From RGIG9079 sp964567845 (GTDB lineage: Bacteria > Bacteroidota > Bacteroidia > Bacteroidales > Marinifilaceae), in assembly GCA_964567845.1 (NCBI GenBank), contig CAZMOG010000004.1, positions 1 to 49,631 of the forward strand: a stretch of 49,631 nucleotides of DNA. Reading direction: 5' to 3'. The stretch's first letter is position 1. The number at the start of each line of letters is the position of its first letter. Below the pieces are notes generated by a model that worked only from the letters and a program-made list of their open reading frames with translations, was not told the DNA's origin and searched no databases. Shown piece by piece: positions 16,812 to 25,557 of this stretch. A program made the translations under genes and the position numbers.

Positions 16812-17912
16812 ATGGGTAAAAGAGTAATAGTTTGCGGAGGCGGTACGGGTGGTCATATCTTCCCGGCCTTGAGTATTGCGAATGCTCTGAGAAGATTGGA
16901 GCCGGATATCGAAATATTGTATGTGGGAGCTTTGGGGCGCATGGAGATGGAAAAGGTCCCCGAGGCAGGTTATAAAATTATAGGCTTGCCTGTAATGGGT
17001 TTACAACGAAAGTTGACTCTTCAAAATATAAAGGTCCTTTTCAATCTTTTTAAGAGCCTTAGAATGGCTAAAAAGATTTTAAAAGAGTTTAAACCCGATG
17101 CTGTTGTGGGTGTAGGTGGCTATGCAAGTGGCCCAATGGGGAAGGTTGCCGCTAAGAGTGGAGTGCCATTGTTGCTACAAGAGCAGAATTCTTATGCAGG
17201 AGTGACCAATAAACTTTTAGGTAAGCGTGCCTCTAAGATTTGTGTTGCATACGATGGTATGGAGCGCTTTTTCCCTGCAGATAAGATTGTAAAGACAGGA
17301 AATCCTGTGCGTAAGGATCTTTTGGATGCTCTTGACCATAAAGCCGAGGCTATGGAGTATTATGGATTGGATTCTACGAAGAAGACTCTTTTGATTACCG
17401 GTGGAAGCTTAGGTGCAGGAACAATCAATAATGCAATAGAGAACTCTTTGGAGAAGATTGCAGCGTGGATTGATGTTCAGGTGTTGTGGCAGTGTGGAGG
17501 TTACTATTATGAAGCTTTGAAGGCACGACTTGCAGATAAGCTTCCAAAGAATGTAAAGTTAATGCCTTTCTTGAAGAGAATGGATTATGCTTACGCTGTT
17601 GCTGATTTGGTTGTGGCACGCGCAGGGGCAAGTACAATATCAGAGTTGTGTCTTTTAGGTAAAGCTGCAATTCTTGTGCCCTCGCCCAATGTTGCTGAAG
17701 ATCATCAGACAAAAAATGCAATGGCGCTTGTCAATAAGGGAGCCGCTGTTATGGTTAAGGATTCCGAGGCAGATAAAATGTTGTGCAGTAGAGTTGAGCA
17801 GATTATAGATAATGACGAAATGTTACTATCTTTACGAAGTGAAATTAAGCATCTGGCACTTTACAATTCCGATGAGGTTATTGCAAAGCAGGTGTTGGAT
17901 TTGATGAAGTGA
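16812..17912 (+). CDS. murG: Lipid II synthase MurG
   Basis: A 366-residue GT-B glycosyltransferase that adds GlcNAc to lipid I at the inner face of the membrane. The donor and acceptor motifs are seen: VCGGGTGGHIFPALSIANAL at residues 6-25, VGVGGYASGPM, LQEQNSYAGVTNK, ITGGSLGAGTINNA, and the UDP-binding ARAGASTISELCLLGKAAILVPSP with EDHQTKNA. It follows ftsW by 7 bases and precedes murC by 3. Length and start are normal. Confidence 0.97.
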   Translation: MGKRVIVCGGGTGGHIFPALSIANALRRLEPDIEILYVGALGRMEMEKVPEAGYKIIGLPVMGLQRKLTLQNIKVLFNLFKSLRMAKKILKEFKPDAVVGVGGYASGPMGKVAAKSGVPLLLQEQNSYAGVTNKLLGKRASKICVAYDGMERFFPADKIVKTGNPVRKDLLDALDHKAEAMEYYGLDSTKKTLLITGGSLGAGTINNAIENSLEKIAAWIDVQVLWQCGGYYYEALKARLADKLPKNVKLMPFLKRMDYAYAVADLVVARAGASTISELCLLGKAAILVPSPNVAEDHQTKNAMALVNKGAAVMVKDSEADKMLCSRVEQIIDNDEMLLSLRSEIKHLALYNSDEVIAKQVLDLMK

Positions 17913-17915
17913 TTT

Positions 17916-19310
17916 ATGGAGAAGGTTGATTTAAAAGATATTCAATTTGTCTATTTCTTGGGAATCGGAGGAATAGGAATGAGCGCTTTGGCAAGATATT
18001 TTAAGGCCAAAGGGTTTGAGGTGGCCGGTTATGACAGAACCAAAACACCCTTAACACAAACATTGGAGCAGGAGGGAATTATGGTGAATTATACCGATCA
18101 GGTTGCTGAAATTCCATTTAAGTATAGGGATAAACAGACAACTTTGCTGGTATATACCCCGGCAATTCCCAAGGATAATTTACAGTTGGAGTGGTTTCTG
18201 AACCATGATTTTGTGCCACATAAGCGTGCAGAGGTGCTTGGAATGTTGTCGAAGATGGGCAAAGCTTTGTGTGTTGCCGGAACTCATGGAAAGACAACCA
18301 CAACCACTATGTTGACATATTTGTTACAAAGTTCTCATGTGGGATGTAGTGCCTTTTTGGGAGGAATTTCCAAGAACTATAACACAAATCTGATTCTTAA
18401 TCCGAATTCCGATTATATTGTGGTCGAGGCCGATGAGTATGATCGCTCATTTCTTCATTTGGAGCCGGAGATGGCGGCAATTACCGCAATGGATAATGAC
18501 CACATGGATATTTATGGAACTCGCGAGGCTATGCTTGATGCGTTTGCTCAATTTGCGTCGCAAGTGCGTTCGGGAGGTGCCCTGTTCCTGAAGAGCGGAT
18601 TGGAGTTGCAAGGGGCGTGTGCTTCGCTTGCCAAGGTTACCGGCAGCTACGGAGTGGAGTGTAGTGCAGATTATGAGGCAAGAAACCTAAGAATTGTGGA
18701 TTCAAAATTCGAGTTTGATTTTTACTCTCCCAAGTGTGTTATTGAGGGGTTGAGATTGGGGGTTCCCGGCAGAATGAATGTCGAGAATGTAACAATCGCA
18801 ATTGCAATTGCTTTGCGTTGTGGTGTTACACCCGAAGAGATTCGTGAGGCTCTTCCCAATTTTGAAGGAGTTGTGCGTAGATTCAATTTGCATGTGGATA
18901 GTTGCGTGGGCAAATATGTCGATGATTATGCTCATCACCCCGAGGAGATTCGTGCAACACTCAATGTTGCTCGTGAAATATGGCCAAATGAAAAGTTGAC
19001 CGTTATATTTCAGCCTCATCTATACACCAGAACCCGAGATTTGTACATTGATTTCGCAAAGAGCCTTTCACTTGCCGATAAGGTGATTTTGACTGAAATA
19101 TATCCTGCACGCGAGGTGCCTATACCGGGAATAACCAGTGAGATTATTCTGGAGCGTTTGTCTGCGGAGCGTGTGTTGGTTCCAAAGGCCGAGCTGATGG
19201 AGTATTTGGATAAGAATTTTGATGGTGGTGTATTGTTGACATTGGGCGCAGGAAATATAGATCAACTTATACCGGAGATAAAAGAGTGGATGAAGTGGCG
19301 TAAAGCGTAG
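17916..19310 (+). CDS. murC: UDP-N-acetylmuramate:L-alanine ligase
   Basis: A 464-residue Mur ligase that adds the first amino acid, L-alanine, to UDP-MurNAc. Seen: the N-terminal FLGIGGIGMSALARYFKAKGFEVAGYD, the ATP loop GTHGKTTTTTML (from residue 122), VVEADEYDRSFLHLEP and AITAMDNDHMDIYG, and the C-terminal VDDYAHHPEEIRATL and FQPHLYTRTRDLYIDFA. All are diagnostic of MurC. It lies between murG and ftsQ with spacings of 3 and 4 bases. Confidence 0.97.
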   Translation: MEKVDLKDIQFVYFLGIGGIGMSALARYFKAKGFEVAGYDRTKTPLTQTLEQEGIMVNYTDQVAEIPFKYRDKQTTLLVYTPAIPKDNLQLEWFLNHDFVPHKRAEVLGMLSKMGKALCVAGTHGKTTTTTMLTYLLQSSHVGCSAFLGGISKNYNTNLILNPNSDYIVVEADEYDRSFLHLEPEMAAITAMDNDHMDIYGTREAMLDAFAQFASQVRSGGALFLKSGLELQGACASLAKVTGSYGVECSADYEARNLRIVDSKFEFDFYSPKCVIEGLRLGVPGRMNVENVTIAIAIALRCGVTPEEIREALPNFEGVVRRFNLHVDSCVGKYVDDYAHHPEEIRATLNVAREIWPNEKLTVIFQPHLYTRTRDLYIDFAKSLSLADKVILTEIYPAREVPIPGITSEIILERLSAERVLVPKAELMEYLDKNFDGGVLLTLGAGNIDQLIPEIKEWMKWRKA

Positions 19311-19314
19311 AGTA

Positions 19315-20046
19315 ATGAAAAAGATATTTGCACTGATTGTAATATTGCTTTTGTCTGGCTATATGGGAGTGGCTCTTTATTATGCTTCAAGCAGGCAAAA
19401 TGAGGTGCTGTGCAGTGGCATGAGTATCAGTGTAAATCAGCTTAAAATGAATTCACTGATTGATACTGTCACAATATCCAGGTTAATAGATTCGCACTTT
19501 GGTTCATTTGAGGGACAGTTGATATGTGCCATTGATACCGATACGATAGTGAAATATCTTAAGGGCCTGGAGCAGGTAAAAGATGCGGGTGTCTATTTTT
19601 CTCAACAGGGTAAAATGTATATCACAATAGAGCAACATGAACCACTATTCCGAGTATGTCCCAATAGTGGCGCATCGTATGCAATTGATGAGAGAGGAGA
19701 TGTAATGCCTATACGAGGTTCTGCGGCCTTTCGTTCTGTTGTGGTGACAGGAGCGGTGACCAAAGAGATGGCCACTACCCAGGTGTTGGAACTGGTAGAG
19801 TATATCAACGGTGATAAGTTATGGAGGGCAATGTTTGAGCAGATTCATGTTGAGGAGTCGGGTGATTATCTTCTTGTGCCCAATATTGCCAATGTAAAGA
19901 TAAGATTGGGCACTGTTAAGGATTTAGATATAAAATTTGATAATTTACGTCTTTATTTGGAGCAAGGAGTTGAAAAGCGAGGTTGGAGTGCCTATAAAGA
20001 GATTAATTTGAAATTTACGAACCAGGTTGTAGGAGTTAAGCGATAG
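19315..20046 (+). CDS. ftsQ: Cell division protein FtsQ
   Basis: A 243-residue bitopic protein with a very short cytoplasmic end, one membrane segment (about residues 3-22) and a periplasmic domain. The order is a POTRA-like part (about 45-110) and then a beta domain (about 125-230) ending KEINLKFTNQVVGVKR. The last segment, in which a strand W.a..eINLKF.nQVVGVKR closes the protein, is typical of Bacteroidetes FtsQ. It scaffolds FtsL and FtsB. Overall conservation is low, so position between murC and ftsA supports the call. Confidence 0.92.
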   Translation: MKKIFALIVILLLSGYMGVALYYASSRQNEVLCSGMSISVNQLKMNSLIDTVTISRLIDSHFGSFEGQLICAIDTDTIVKYLKGLEQVKDAGVYFSQQGKMYITIEQHEPLFRVCPNSGASYAIDERGDVMPIRGSAAFRSVVVTGAVTKEMATTQVLELVEYINGDKLWRAMFEQIHVEESGDYLLVPNIANVKIRLGTVKDLDIKFDNLRLYLEQGVEKRGWSAYKEINLKFTNQVVGVKR

Positions 20047-20048
20047 AT

Positions 20049-21182
20049 ATGGAGACAAGGGTTTCGATAGAGATAGGTAATCAGACAATAGTTGCAGCTT
20101 ATGGCTATTTGACCGATTCGGGGGTGGTTAAATTGAATGATATAGCTATGTGCCCCACTGCCGGTTATGCTAATGGGCATATTGATGATAAGCCATTGTT
20201 GATGCAGACATTATATGATTTAGTAAATAGAATTACAAAAGGTGGGTCGCTTAAAAATTCGGTAATACAATTTGTTATGCCGGCCGAGGTTGTAAAGTGT
20301 ACCGAGTATACGGTTAATTTAAAGAGTGTAAAGGGGATAGATAAACGAACTCTTCAAGAGGCGGGAGCTCAGTGCAAGAAGGAGTTTGCTTTGCAGAAGG
20401 GTTATGAAATTATTGATATGATTCCTTGTCGCCTTGCCGTTAATGGTGAGGAGCAACTATCATTGAATGTTGGTTCGGCAAGTAATGTGGCTCTCACATG
20501 GCGTGTGTTTGTGGTAGAAGAGAGTGTCACAACCGAATGGATGGAGCTTTTTGATATATTTAAATCCGAGTCGATAGGTTTTATTCCATACGAGCGTGCT
20601 TGTGGCGAGGCCTTTGGGGCATTAAGCAGAAGAGAGAATCTGTCAATAGTGGATTTGGGTGCTGATAGTGAAAGAGTGCTGAACTATTCCGGTGGATTGT
20701 TGAGGCTGTCGGAAAGGTTAAGATTGGGTGCCGATACAATAGATCAGGATATAACACAGGCCTATAAATTACCATTGAGAGATGCTCGTGAATTGAAGTT
20801 GTCGCATGGAGAGGCTCTGCTTTATACTTGTAAAGTGGATTATGTTCCTCTTCCTGATGGATTGAATGAGTGTAAGACCAAGGAGTTGATGGTGGTGATT
20901 CAGTGCCGATTGGAGGAACTTTACGAGGGAGTAATCTATTTGTTGCAGCAGATAGGGTGTCGCACCGGTAAGGTTGCCTTGGTAGGAGGAGGAAATAATC
21001 TTAAGAACAGTGATTTGCTCTTTAAAATGTTGTCGGGTATGGAAATTCTGCCTGTAAAGTATTTGGCACAGGCCAAATCAGAGAGCGATTTGATGGTAAA
21101 AGAGTTTGCCGTTGCAGTTGGAGCATTGGGAAGCGATACACAGGATGATGAGCCTGTAAAGAGAAAGTGGTTCCCTTGGTAA
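20049..21182 (+). CDS. ftsA: FtsA, divergent actin-like division protein
   Basis: A 377-residue FtsA-like protein by position (between ftsQ and ftsZ) and fold pattern. FtsA normally polymerises at the membrane and anchors FtsZ. Visible parts are the first strand VSIEIGNQTIVAAY, a 1C-type subdomain (about residues 80-160), LGADTIDQDITQAYKLPLRDARELK, and GKVALVGGGNNLKNSDLLFKML near the end. It closes with the short aromatic tail KRKWFPW, a plausible membrane-tethering end. The phosphate-1 loop reads IGNQTI where DIGTTKI-like sequences are usual. The phosphate-2 loop reads DLGADSE (D202) where a D-I/L-G-G-G-T-T pattern is usual, so ATP binding may be weakened. It is also shorter than the Bacteroides FtsA I remember. 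It ends 2 bases before ftsZ copy 1. Confidence 0.87.
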   Translation: METRVSIEIGNQTIVAAYGYLTDSGVVKLNDIAMCPTAGYANGHIDDKPLLMQTLYDLVNRITKGGSLKNSVIQFVMPAEVVKCTEYTVNLKSVKGIDKRTLQEAGAQCKKEFALQKGYEIIDMIPCRLAVNGEEQLSLNVGSASNVALTWRVFVVEESVTTEWMELFDIFKSESIGFIPYERACGEAFGALSRRENLSIVDLGADSERVLNYSGGLLRLSERLRLGADTIDQDITQAYKLPLRDARELKLSHGEALLYTCKVDYVPLPDGLNECKTKELMVVIQCRLEELYEGVIYLLQQIGCRTGKVALVGGGNNLKNSDLLFKMLSGMEILPVKYLAQAKSESDLMVKEFAVAVGALGSDTQDDEPVKRKWFPW

Positions 21183-21184
21183 AA

Positions 21185-22594
21185 ATGAAAATTCAGACTA
21201 TGAGTTCATATATAGATATAGAGGATGCAAGTGGAAGTTTCCACAGTGGTGAAACCCCGATAATCAAGGTGATGGGCGTTGGTGGCGGAGGCTCCAATGC
21301 AGTGAATCACATGGCAAAGATTGGGATAAAGAACGTGGAGTTTATTATATGTAATACAGATATTCAGGCTCTGCGTGAAAGTCCTATTAAGAATAGAATT
21401 CAGATTGGCAAGGATCTGACCGAAGGTCTGGGTGCAGGTTGTTTGCCGGAGAAGGGTAAGTGTGCAATTTTAGAGAGTGCCGAGGATATTCGCACACTGC
21501 TCGAAAACAATACAAAGGTGCTTTTTATTACTGCCGGAATGGGTGGTGGTACAGGAACCGGAGCGGCACCTCAGATTGCAAAGATTGCCCATGAGATGGG
21601 AATTCTGACAATCGGAATAGTGTCGGTGCCTTTTGAGTTCGAAGGAGAGAAGAAGTTGAGACAGGCTATGGAGGGTATCGATGAGCTTGAGCATTACGTT
21701 GATACAATTTCGATTATCGTTAATGATCGTCTCCTTGACGATAGTTATTCGGTTCCTTTGTCACAGGCTTTTGCCATGGCCGACAATGTTTTGGCAATGG
21801 CAGCCAAAAGTATAGCCGATGTTATAATGATGCCCGGATATATCAATATTGATCTTCGTGATGTGTGTACCGTTATGCGTGATAAGGGAGTTGCGCTAAT
21901 CGGTAGTGGAGTGGGCGAGGGCCCAAATAGGGCAATCGATGCGGTACAGGCCGCTCTATACTCTCCATTGTTAAAGGATCAAGATATTAAAGGGGCTGCC
22001 TATGTGTTGATTCACATTCAATATGGTCCTGACGAGGTTACAATTCAGGAGCACGATGAGATTACCGATTATGTGTTGAGTAAGGTTGGACAGCTGACAA
22101 ATGTTATTTGGGGAACTGCTCAGGATGATGAGTTGGGCGATAAGTTGCGTGTTTCTGTGGTTGCCACAGGATTTAATAGAAGTTCTATTAATGAGGTTCG
22201 TAAGCAGTCGGGTGGAGAGAGGCAGCCTCGCCTATTAAAAGTAGAGAGAAGGAGCCCACAGGTTGAGCCTGAAACCGAGTTTAATGTTGTGCCCAAGCAG
22301 GAGGAGCTGACTATGCATATAGAAGATACAGCCCAGATAGAGGCTAAGGCACGCGAGCAACGCGAACGTAAAGAGCGTGAGCAGGCCGAGCGTGAAAGAG
22401 CTTTGCGCGAAAAGATAGAGCAGGAGCAAAACAAGAAGCAATCCAATGAGCGAGATTTCCAGTTGGATGATGACGATTTTGAAGAGCCTAAAGTTGAGCA
22501 TAGTGGCAAGAGTATTACCAGTGCCGAAGCTGTGGATAAATGGTTTAAGAATAAACTTGGCGGTGGTGAAGGTATCGATTTTGAACTGGATTAA
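21185..22594 (+). CDS. ftsZ: FtsZ copy 1, with a long charged C-terminal tail
   Basis: A 469-residue tubulin-like GTPase that builds the division ring. I start at the ATG 2 bases after ftsA; an ATG 15 bases later is also possible. Seen: nucleotide loop GVGGGGSNAVNHM (from residue 31), tubulin signature GGGTGTGAAP at 120-129, FEFEGEKKLRQA, and the T7 loop N221-I-D223-L-R-D226, which keeps both catalytic aspartates although FA is replaced by LR. The GTPase core ends near residue 330. The 139-residue tail contains a stretch at about 384-419 made almost only of Glu, Arg, Lys, Gln and Ala, likely a single long helix. It then has an acidic patch and ends AVDKWFKNKLGGGEGIDFELD, with no PAYxRR-type terminal peptide. 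A second ftsZ follows directly. Confidence 0.95.
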   Translation: MKIQTMSSYIDIEDASGSFHSGETPIIKVMGVGGGGSNAVNHMAKIGIKNVEFIICNTDIQALRESPIKNRIQIGKDLTEGLGAGCLPEKGKCAILESAEDIRTLLENNTKVLFITAGMGGGTGTGAAPQIAKIAHEMGILTIGIVSVPFEFEGEKKLRQAMEGIDELEHYVDTISIIVNDRLLDDSYSVPLSQAFAMADNVLAMAAKSIADVIMMPGYINIDLRDVCTVMRDKGVALIGSGVGEGPNRAIDAVQAALYSPLLKDQDIKGAAYVLIHIQYGPDEVTIQEHDEITDYVLSKVGQLTNVIWGTAQDDELGDKLRVSVVATGFNRSSINEVRKQSGGERQPRLLKVERRSPQVEPETEFNVVPKQEELTMHIEDTAQIEAKAREQRERKEREQAERERALREKIEQEQNKKQSNERDFQLDDDDFEEPKVEHSGKSITSAEAVDKWFKNKLGGGEGIDFELD

Positions 22595-22605
22595 AATGTA
22601 ACGAT

Positions 22606-23742
22606 ATGCAAGAGGGAATGATTAATTTCGATTTAAGTGAAGATCGCCCCAATATTATTAAAGTTATTGGTGTTGGGGGCGGTGGAGGTAATGCTGTCCG
22701 TTACATGGCCCAAAAGGGTATTGTTGACGTAGATTTTGTTATTTGTAATACGGATAAACAGGTAACTCAAAAGGATGATTTGAATATCGAGTATATTCAG
22801 ATTGGTGAGGAGTGTACCAACGGTTACGGTGCCGGTAATGATCCTTTGGTAGGAAAAGAGGCCGCCGAAGAGAGTATAGAGCGAATCAAAGAGGTGCTTA
22901 GCGGTGATACCAAAATGGTTTTTATTACTGCCGCTATGGGAGGTGGAACAGGTACAGGTGCAGCTCCTATCATTGCCAAAACGGCAAAGGATATGGGGCG
23001 ATTGGTGGTTGGAGTGGTAACGGTTCCGGCCCGTTTTGAGGGGCCGATTCGCGTCAATAACGCCAAGGCCGGTGTTGAAGCATTGGAGGGAGTAGTGGAT
23101 TGTTTGATTGTTATTGAGAATGACAGAATTAAACGTATCCATAAGGATTCAACTTTATCTCAGGCCTTTTCTCAGGCAAATGAGGTGTTGCTGACTGCTG
23201 CAAAAGGGATTGCCGAGATTATAACCTTGTCAGGCTATATAAATGTTGATTTTGCTGATGTAAAGACCGTTATGGAGAATAGCGGAGTGGCAATTATGGG
23301 TGCGGCCAAGGCTGAAGGCGAGGACCGAGCAATAAATGCTATTAAGGAGGCTCTTGAAAGTCCGTTGCTCAGTAATGATATTTTAGGGGCAAAAAATATC
23401 CTATTCAATATAACATCGGGTCAAGAGGAGGTTCGTACCGATGAGCTGTTAAAGATTACCCGCTATATTATCAGAAAGGTAGGCGATAAAGCTTCGGTTA
23501 TTTGGGGAGTTGGTCGTGATATGAGTTTAGGTAATGCCCTGTCGATCACAGTTATAGCTACGGGATATCCGAAGGGATTATTTAATATTGCCAATAATGG
23601 CAATGAGCGTAAGCCAATTACAATAGAGTTAAATTATGTGGCTCTTACACCGAATTTGTCTGAAACCGAGCGTTTAAGTCTTATTTCTGAGCCGGCATAT
23701 AAACGTCGAGGACAAGTTTTGAGAGTTACACATGGAGAGTAA
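22606..23742 (+). CDS. ftsZ: FtsZ copy 2, with a short tail and terminal PAYKRR peptide
   Basis: A 378-residue second FtsZ, 11 bases after the first. Seen: IIKVIGVGGGGGNAVRYMA at the N-terminus, tubulin signature GGGTGTGAAP at 112-121, ARFEGPIRVNNA, and the fully canonical T7 loop N213-V-D-F-A-D218 followed by VKTVM. The core ends near 322 (IATGYPKG). Only about 40 residues of linker follow before EPAYKRRG (362-369), which resembles the conserved FtsZ terminal peptide (IPAFLRK in E. coli) that binds FtsA. Another GTG- or ATG-type start is the Met at residue 5. The two copies share the fold but differ widely outside the motifs, so the duplication is old. The last 11 bases overlap an upstream in-frame ATG of the helicase gene. 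Confidence 0.95.
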   Translation: MQEGMINFDLSEDRPNIIKVIGVGGGGGNAVRYMAQKGIVDVDFVICNTDKQVTQKDDLNIEYIQIGEECTNGYGAGNDPLVGKEAAEESIERIKEVLSGDTKMVFITAAMGGGTGTGAAPIIAKTAKDMGRLVVGVVTVPARFEGPIRVNNAKAGVEALEGVVDCLIVIENDRIKRIHKDSTLSQAFSQANEVLLTAAKGIAEIITLSGYINVDFADVKTVMENSGVAIMGAAKAEGEDRAINAIKEALESPLLSNDILGAKNILFNITSGQEEVRTDELLKITRYIIRKVGDKASVIWGVGRDMSLGNALSITVIATGYPKGLFNIANNGNERKPITIELNYVALTPNLSETERLSLISEPAYKRRGQVLRVTHGE

Positions 23743-23758
23743 ATACAGGGAAAAGAGT

Positions 23759-25549
23759 ATGGAGAAATTTGGAGAGTTAGGATTATCAGAGAGTATACTA
23801 AAGGGTATTGAGGAGTTAGGTTTTGAAACCCCCACACCAATACAAGAGAAAGTTATCCCTGTGGTTTTGTCAGGGTGTCAGGATTTGGTTGCACTTGCAC
23901 AGACCGGAACGGGTAAAACTGCTGCTTTCGGCTTGCCTTTGTTGCAATCCTTAAACCTAAATGATAAATCGATTCAGGCTCTGATTCTGAGTCCTACTCG
24001 TGAGTTGTGTGTTCAAATCTGCAATGACCTTGTAAAGTATTCGAAGTATTTGCCACAAGTTAAGTGTACCGCAGTTTATGGAGGAACGGACATTCGTAAG
24101 CAGATAACCACAATAGAGAAAGGGGTTCACATTTTAGTGGCAACTCCAGGTCGTTTGTGCGATTTGATACGTCGTGAGGCGGTGAATATCAATCAGGTGC
24201 GTTGGGTGGTTCTTGACGAGGCCGATGAGATGCTCAATATGGGTTTCCAGGAGGATTTGAACTTTATTCTTGAGGAGACTCCCAATGAGAGAAATACATT
24301 CCTCTTCTCAGCAACAATGCCTGTTGAGGTTGAGAGAATTGCCAAGAATTATCTGAAAAATCCACAAGAGATTACAACAGGTAAGAAGAATCAGGGAGCA
24401 GATACCGTTAGCCATATTTACTATCAGGTAATGGCTAAGGATTGCTATGAAACTTTGCGAAGAGTGATTGATTGCGAGCCTGATATGTATGCAATTATCT
24501 TTACTCGAACCAAGAATGATGCACGAGATATTGTAAAGAAGCTACAGAAAGATGGTGTTGATTGCGATGCTCTTCATGGCGATTTGAGTCAGGCTCAACG
24601 CGATGATGTGATGGCGCGTTTCAGGGCAAAACTATTGAAGGTGCTTGTTGCTACCGATGTTGCTGCACGTGGACTGGATGTTGATAATTTGACTCACGTA
24701 ATAAATTATAATCTTCCCGAGGATATAGAGAGTTATACACACAGAAGCGGTAGAACAGGCCGTGCCGGTAAAGAGGGTATCTCCGTATCGATTATCAATG
24801 CACGCGAGAGTGGCAAGATTCGCCGCTTGGAGAAGATGTTGCGCAGACCTTTTACTTTCTGTAAAGTTCCAAGTGGCGAGGATGTCGGCCGAGCTCAGCT
24901 AAACTACTATGCAGACAGGGTGGTTACTGTTGAGCCTAAGGAGGATGTTGATAAATACGCAGGAGAGTTGTTTGCAAAGTTCCAGGAGATGGACAAGGAG
25001 ATGCTTATCCGTAAGGTTTTTGCATACGAGTTTGGCAAACTGCTTAAAAAGTATAGAAATGCACGTGATTTGAATATCATGGATGCGCCTAAACCAAGGG
25101 GAGAACGGAGTGACAGATCGACATATAAAGTATTCTCGATTAATGTGGGTAGAAATGATGGATTTTCGCCCAGAAGTTTAATGGAGATTATCAACTATTG
25201 TTCTCCACGCCGAGGAATGGATATAGGTGGAATCAGGGTTGGAAACGATGAGACCAGATTTGAGATTGATGTTGACGGAGTAAAAAACTTTCCACGTTTC
25301 TTTAATGGAATACAGTTCGAGGATACCCTAATTAAGGTAAAAGAGCTTGACGAGATGCCGGTATCTACTCCAAAGGTAAAAAAAGAGCGTTGGAGTAAGG
25401 AGCGTCGTGATGGTGGGATTGATGGTCGTTCAGAACGTAAGCGTGGTGACAAACGCTCTAAGCATAAAAGCACTGCACAGAATAAGTATAGACGAGCTCA
25501 AGCCGAGGGTGCTAAAAGAAACAGTAAGGGAGGAAAACGAGGTAAATAA
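23759..25549 (+). CDS. DEAD-box ATP-dependent RNA helicase with DbpA-type RNA-binding domain
   Basis: A 596-residue RNA helicase. I start at the ATG giving MEKFGELGLSESILKGIEELGF, which matches family N-termini; an in-frame ATG at 23732 would overlap ftsZ by 11 bases. Motifs in order: Q motif FETPTPIQEK, motif I TGTGKT (residues 49-54), PTRELCVQ, DEAD at 153-156, FSATMP, HGDLSQAQRDDVM, ARGLDVDNLTHVINYNLP and HRSGRTGRAG. The C-terminal region (about 450-530) has FSINVGRNDGFSPRSLMEIIN and looks like the DbpA RNA-binding domain. It is followed by a Lys/Arg-rich tail that probably binds RNA. Likely roles are ribosome assembly or RNA remodelling, as for DeaD/CsdA. It lies in the run after ftsZ, 8 bases before engB. 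Confidence 0.93.
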   Translation: MEKFGELGLSESILKGIEELGFETPTPIQEKVIPVVLSGCQDLVALAQTGTGKTAAFGLPLLQSLNLNDKSIQALILSPTRELCVQICNDLVKYSKYLPQVKCTAVYGGTDIRKQITTIEKGVHILVATPGRLCDLIRREAVNINQVRWVVLDEADEMLNMGFQEDLNFILEETPNERNTFLFSATMPVEVERIAKNYLKNPQEITTGKKNQGADTVSHIYYQVMAKDCYETLRRVIDCEPDMYAIIFTRTKNDARDIVKKLQKDGVDCDALHGDLSQAQRDDVMARFRAKLLKVLVATDVAARGLDVDNLTHVINYNLPEDIESYTHRSGRTGRAGKEGISVSIINARESGKIRRLEKMLRRPFTFCKVPSGEDVGRAQLNYYADRVVTVEPKEDVDKYAGELFAKFQEMDKEMLIRKVFAYEFGKLLKKYRNARDLNIMDAPKPRGERSDRSTYKVFSINVGRNDGFSPRSLMEIINYCSPRRGMDIGGIRVGNDETRFEIDVDGVKNFPRFFNGIQFEDTLIKVKELDEMPVSTPKVKKERWSKERRDGGIDGRSERKRGDKRSKHKSTAQNKYRRAQAEGAKRNSKGGKRGK

Positions 25550-25557
25550 CAGAAGAT

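Noticed and set aside
22120..22509. Long minus-strand open frame (129 codons) under the ftsZ copy 1 tail
   Set aside because: It mirrors the Glu/Arg/Lys-rich codons of the real gene and gives a low-complexity Ser/Leu/Arg peptide without family character.
22606..23742. Second ftsZ as a misassembled copy of the first
   Set aside because: The two differ throughout outside the GTPase motifs and have different tails, so this is not a duplicated contig piece.
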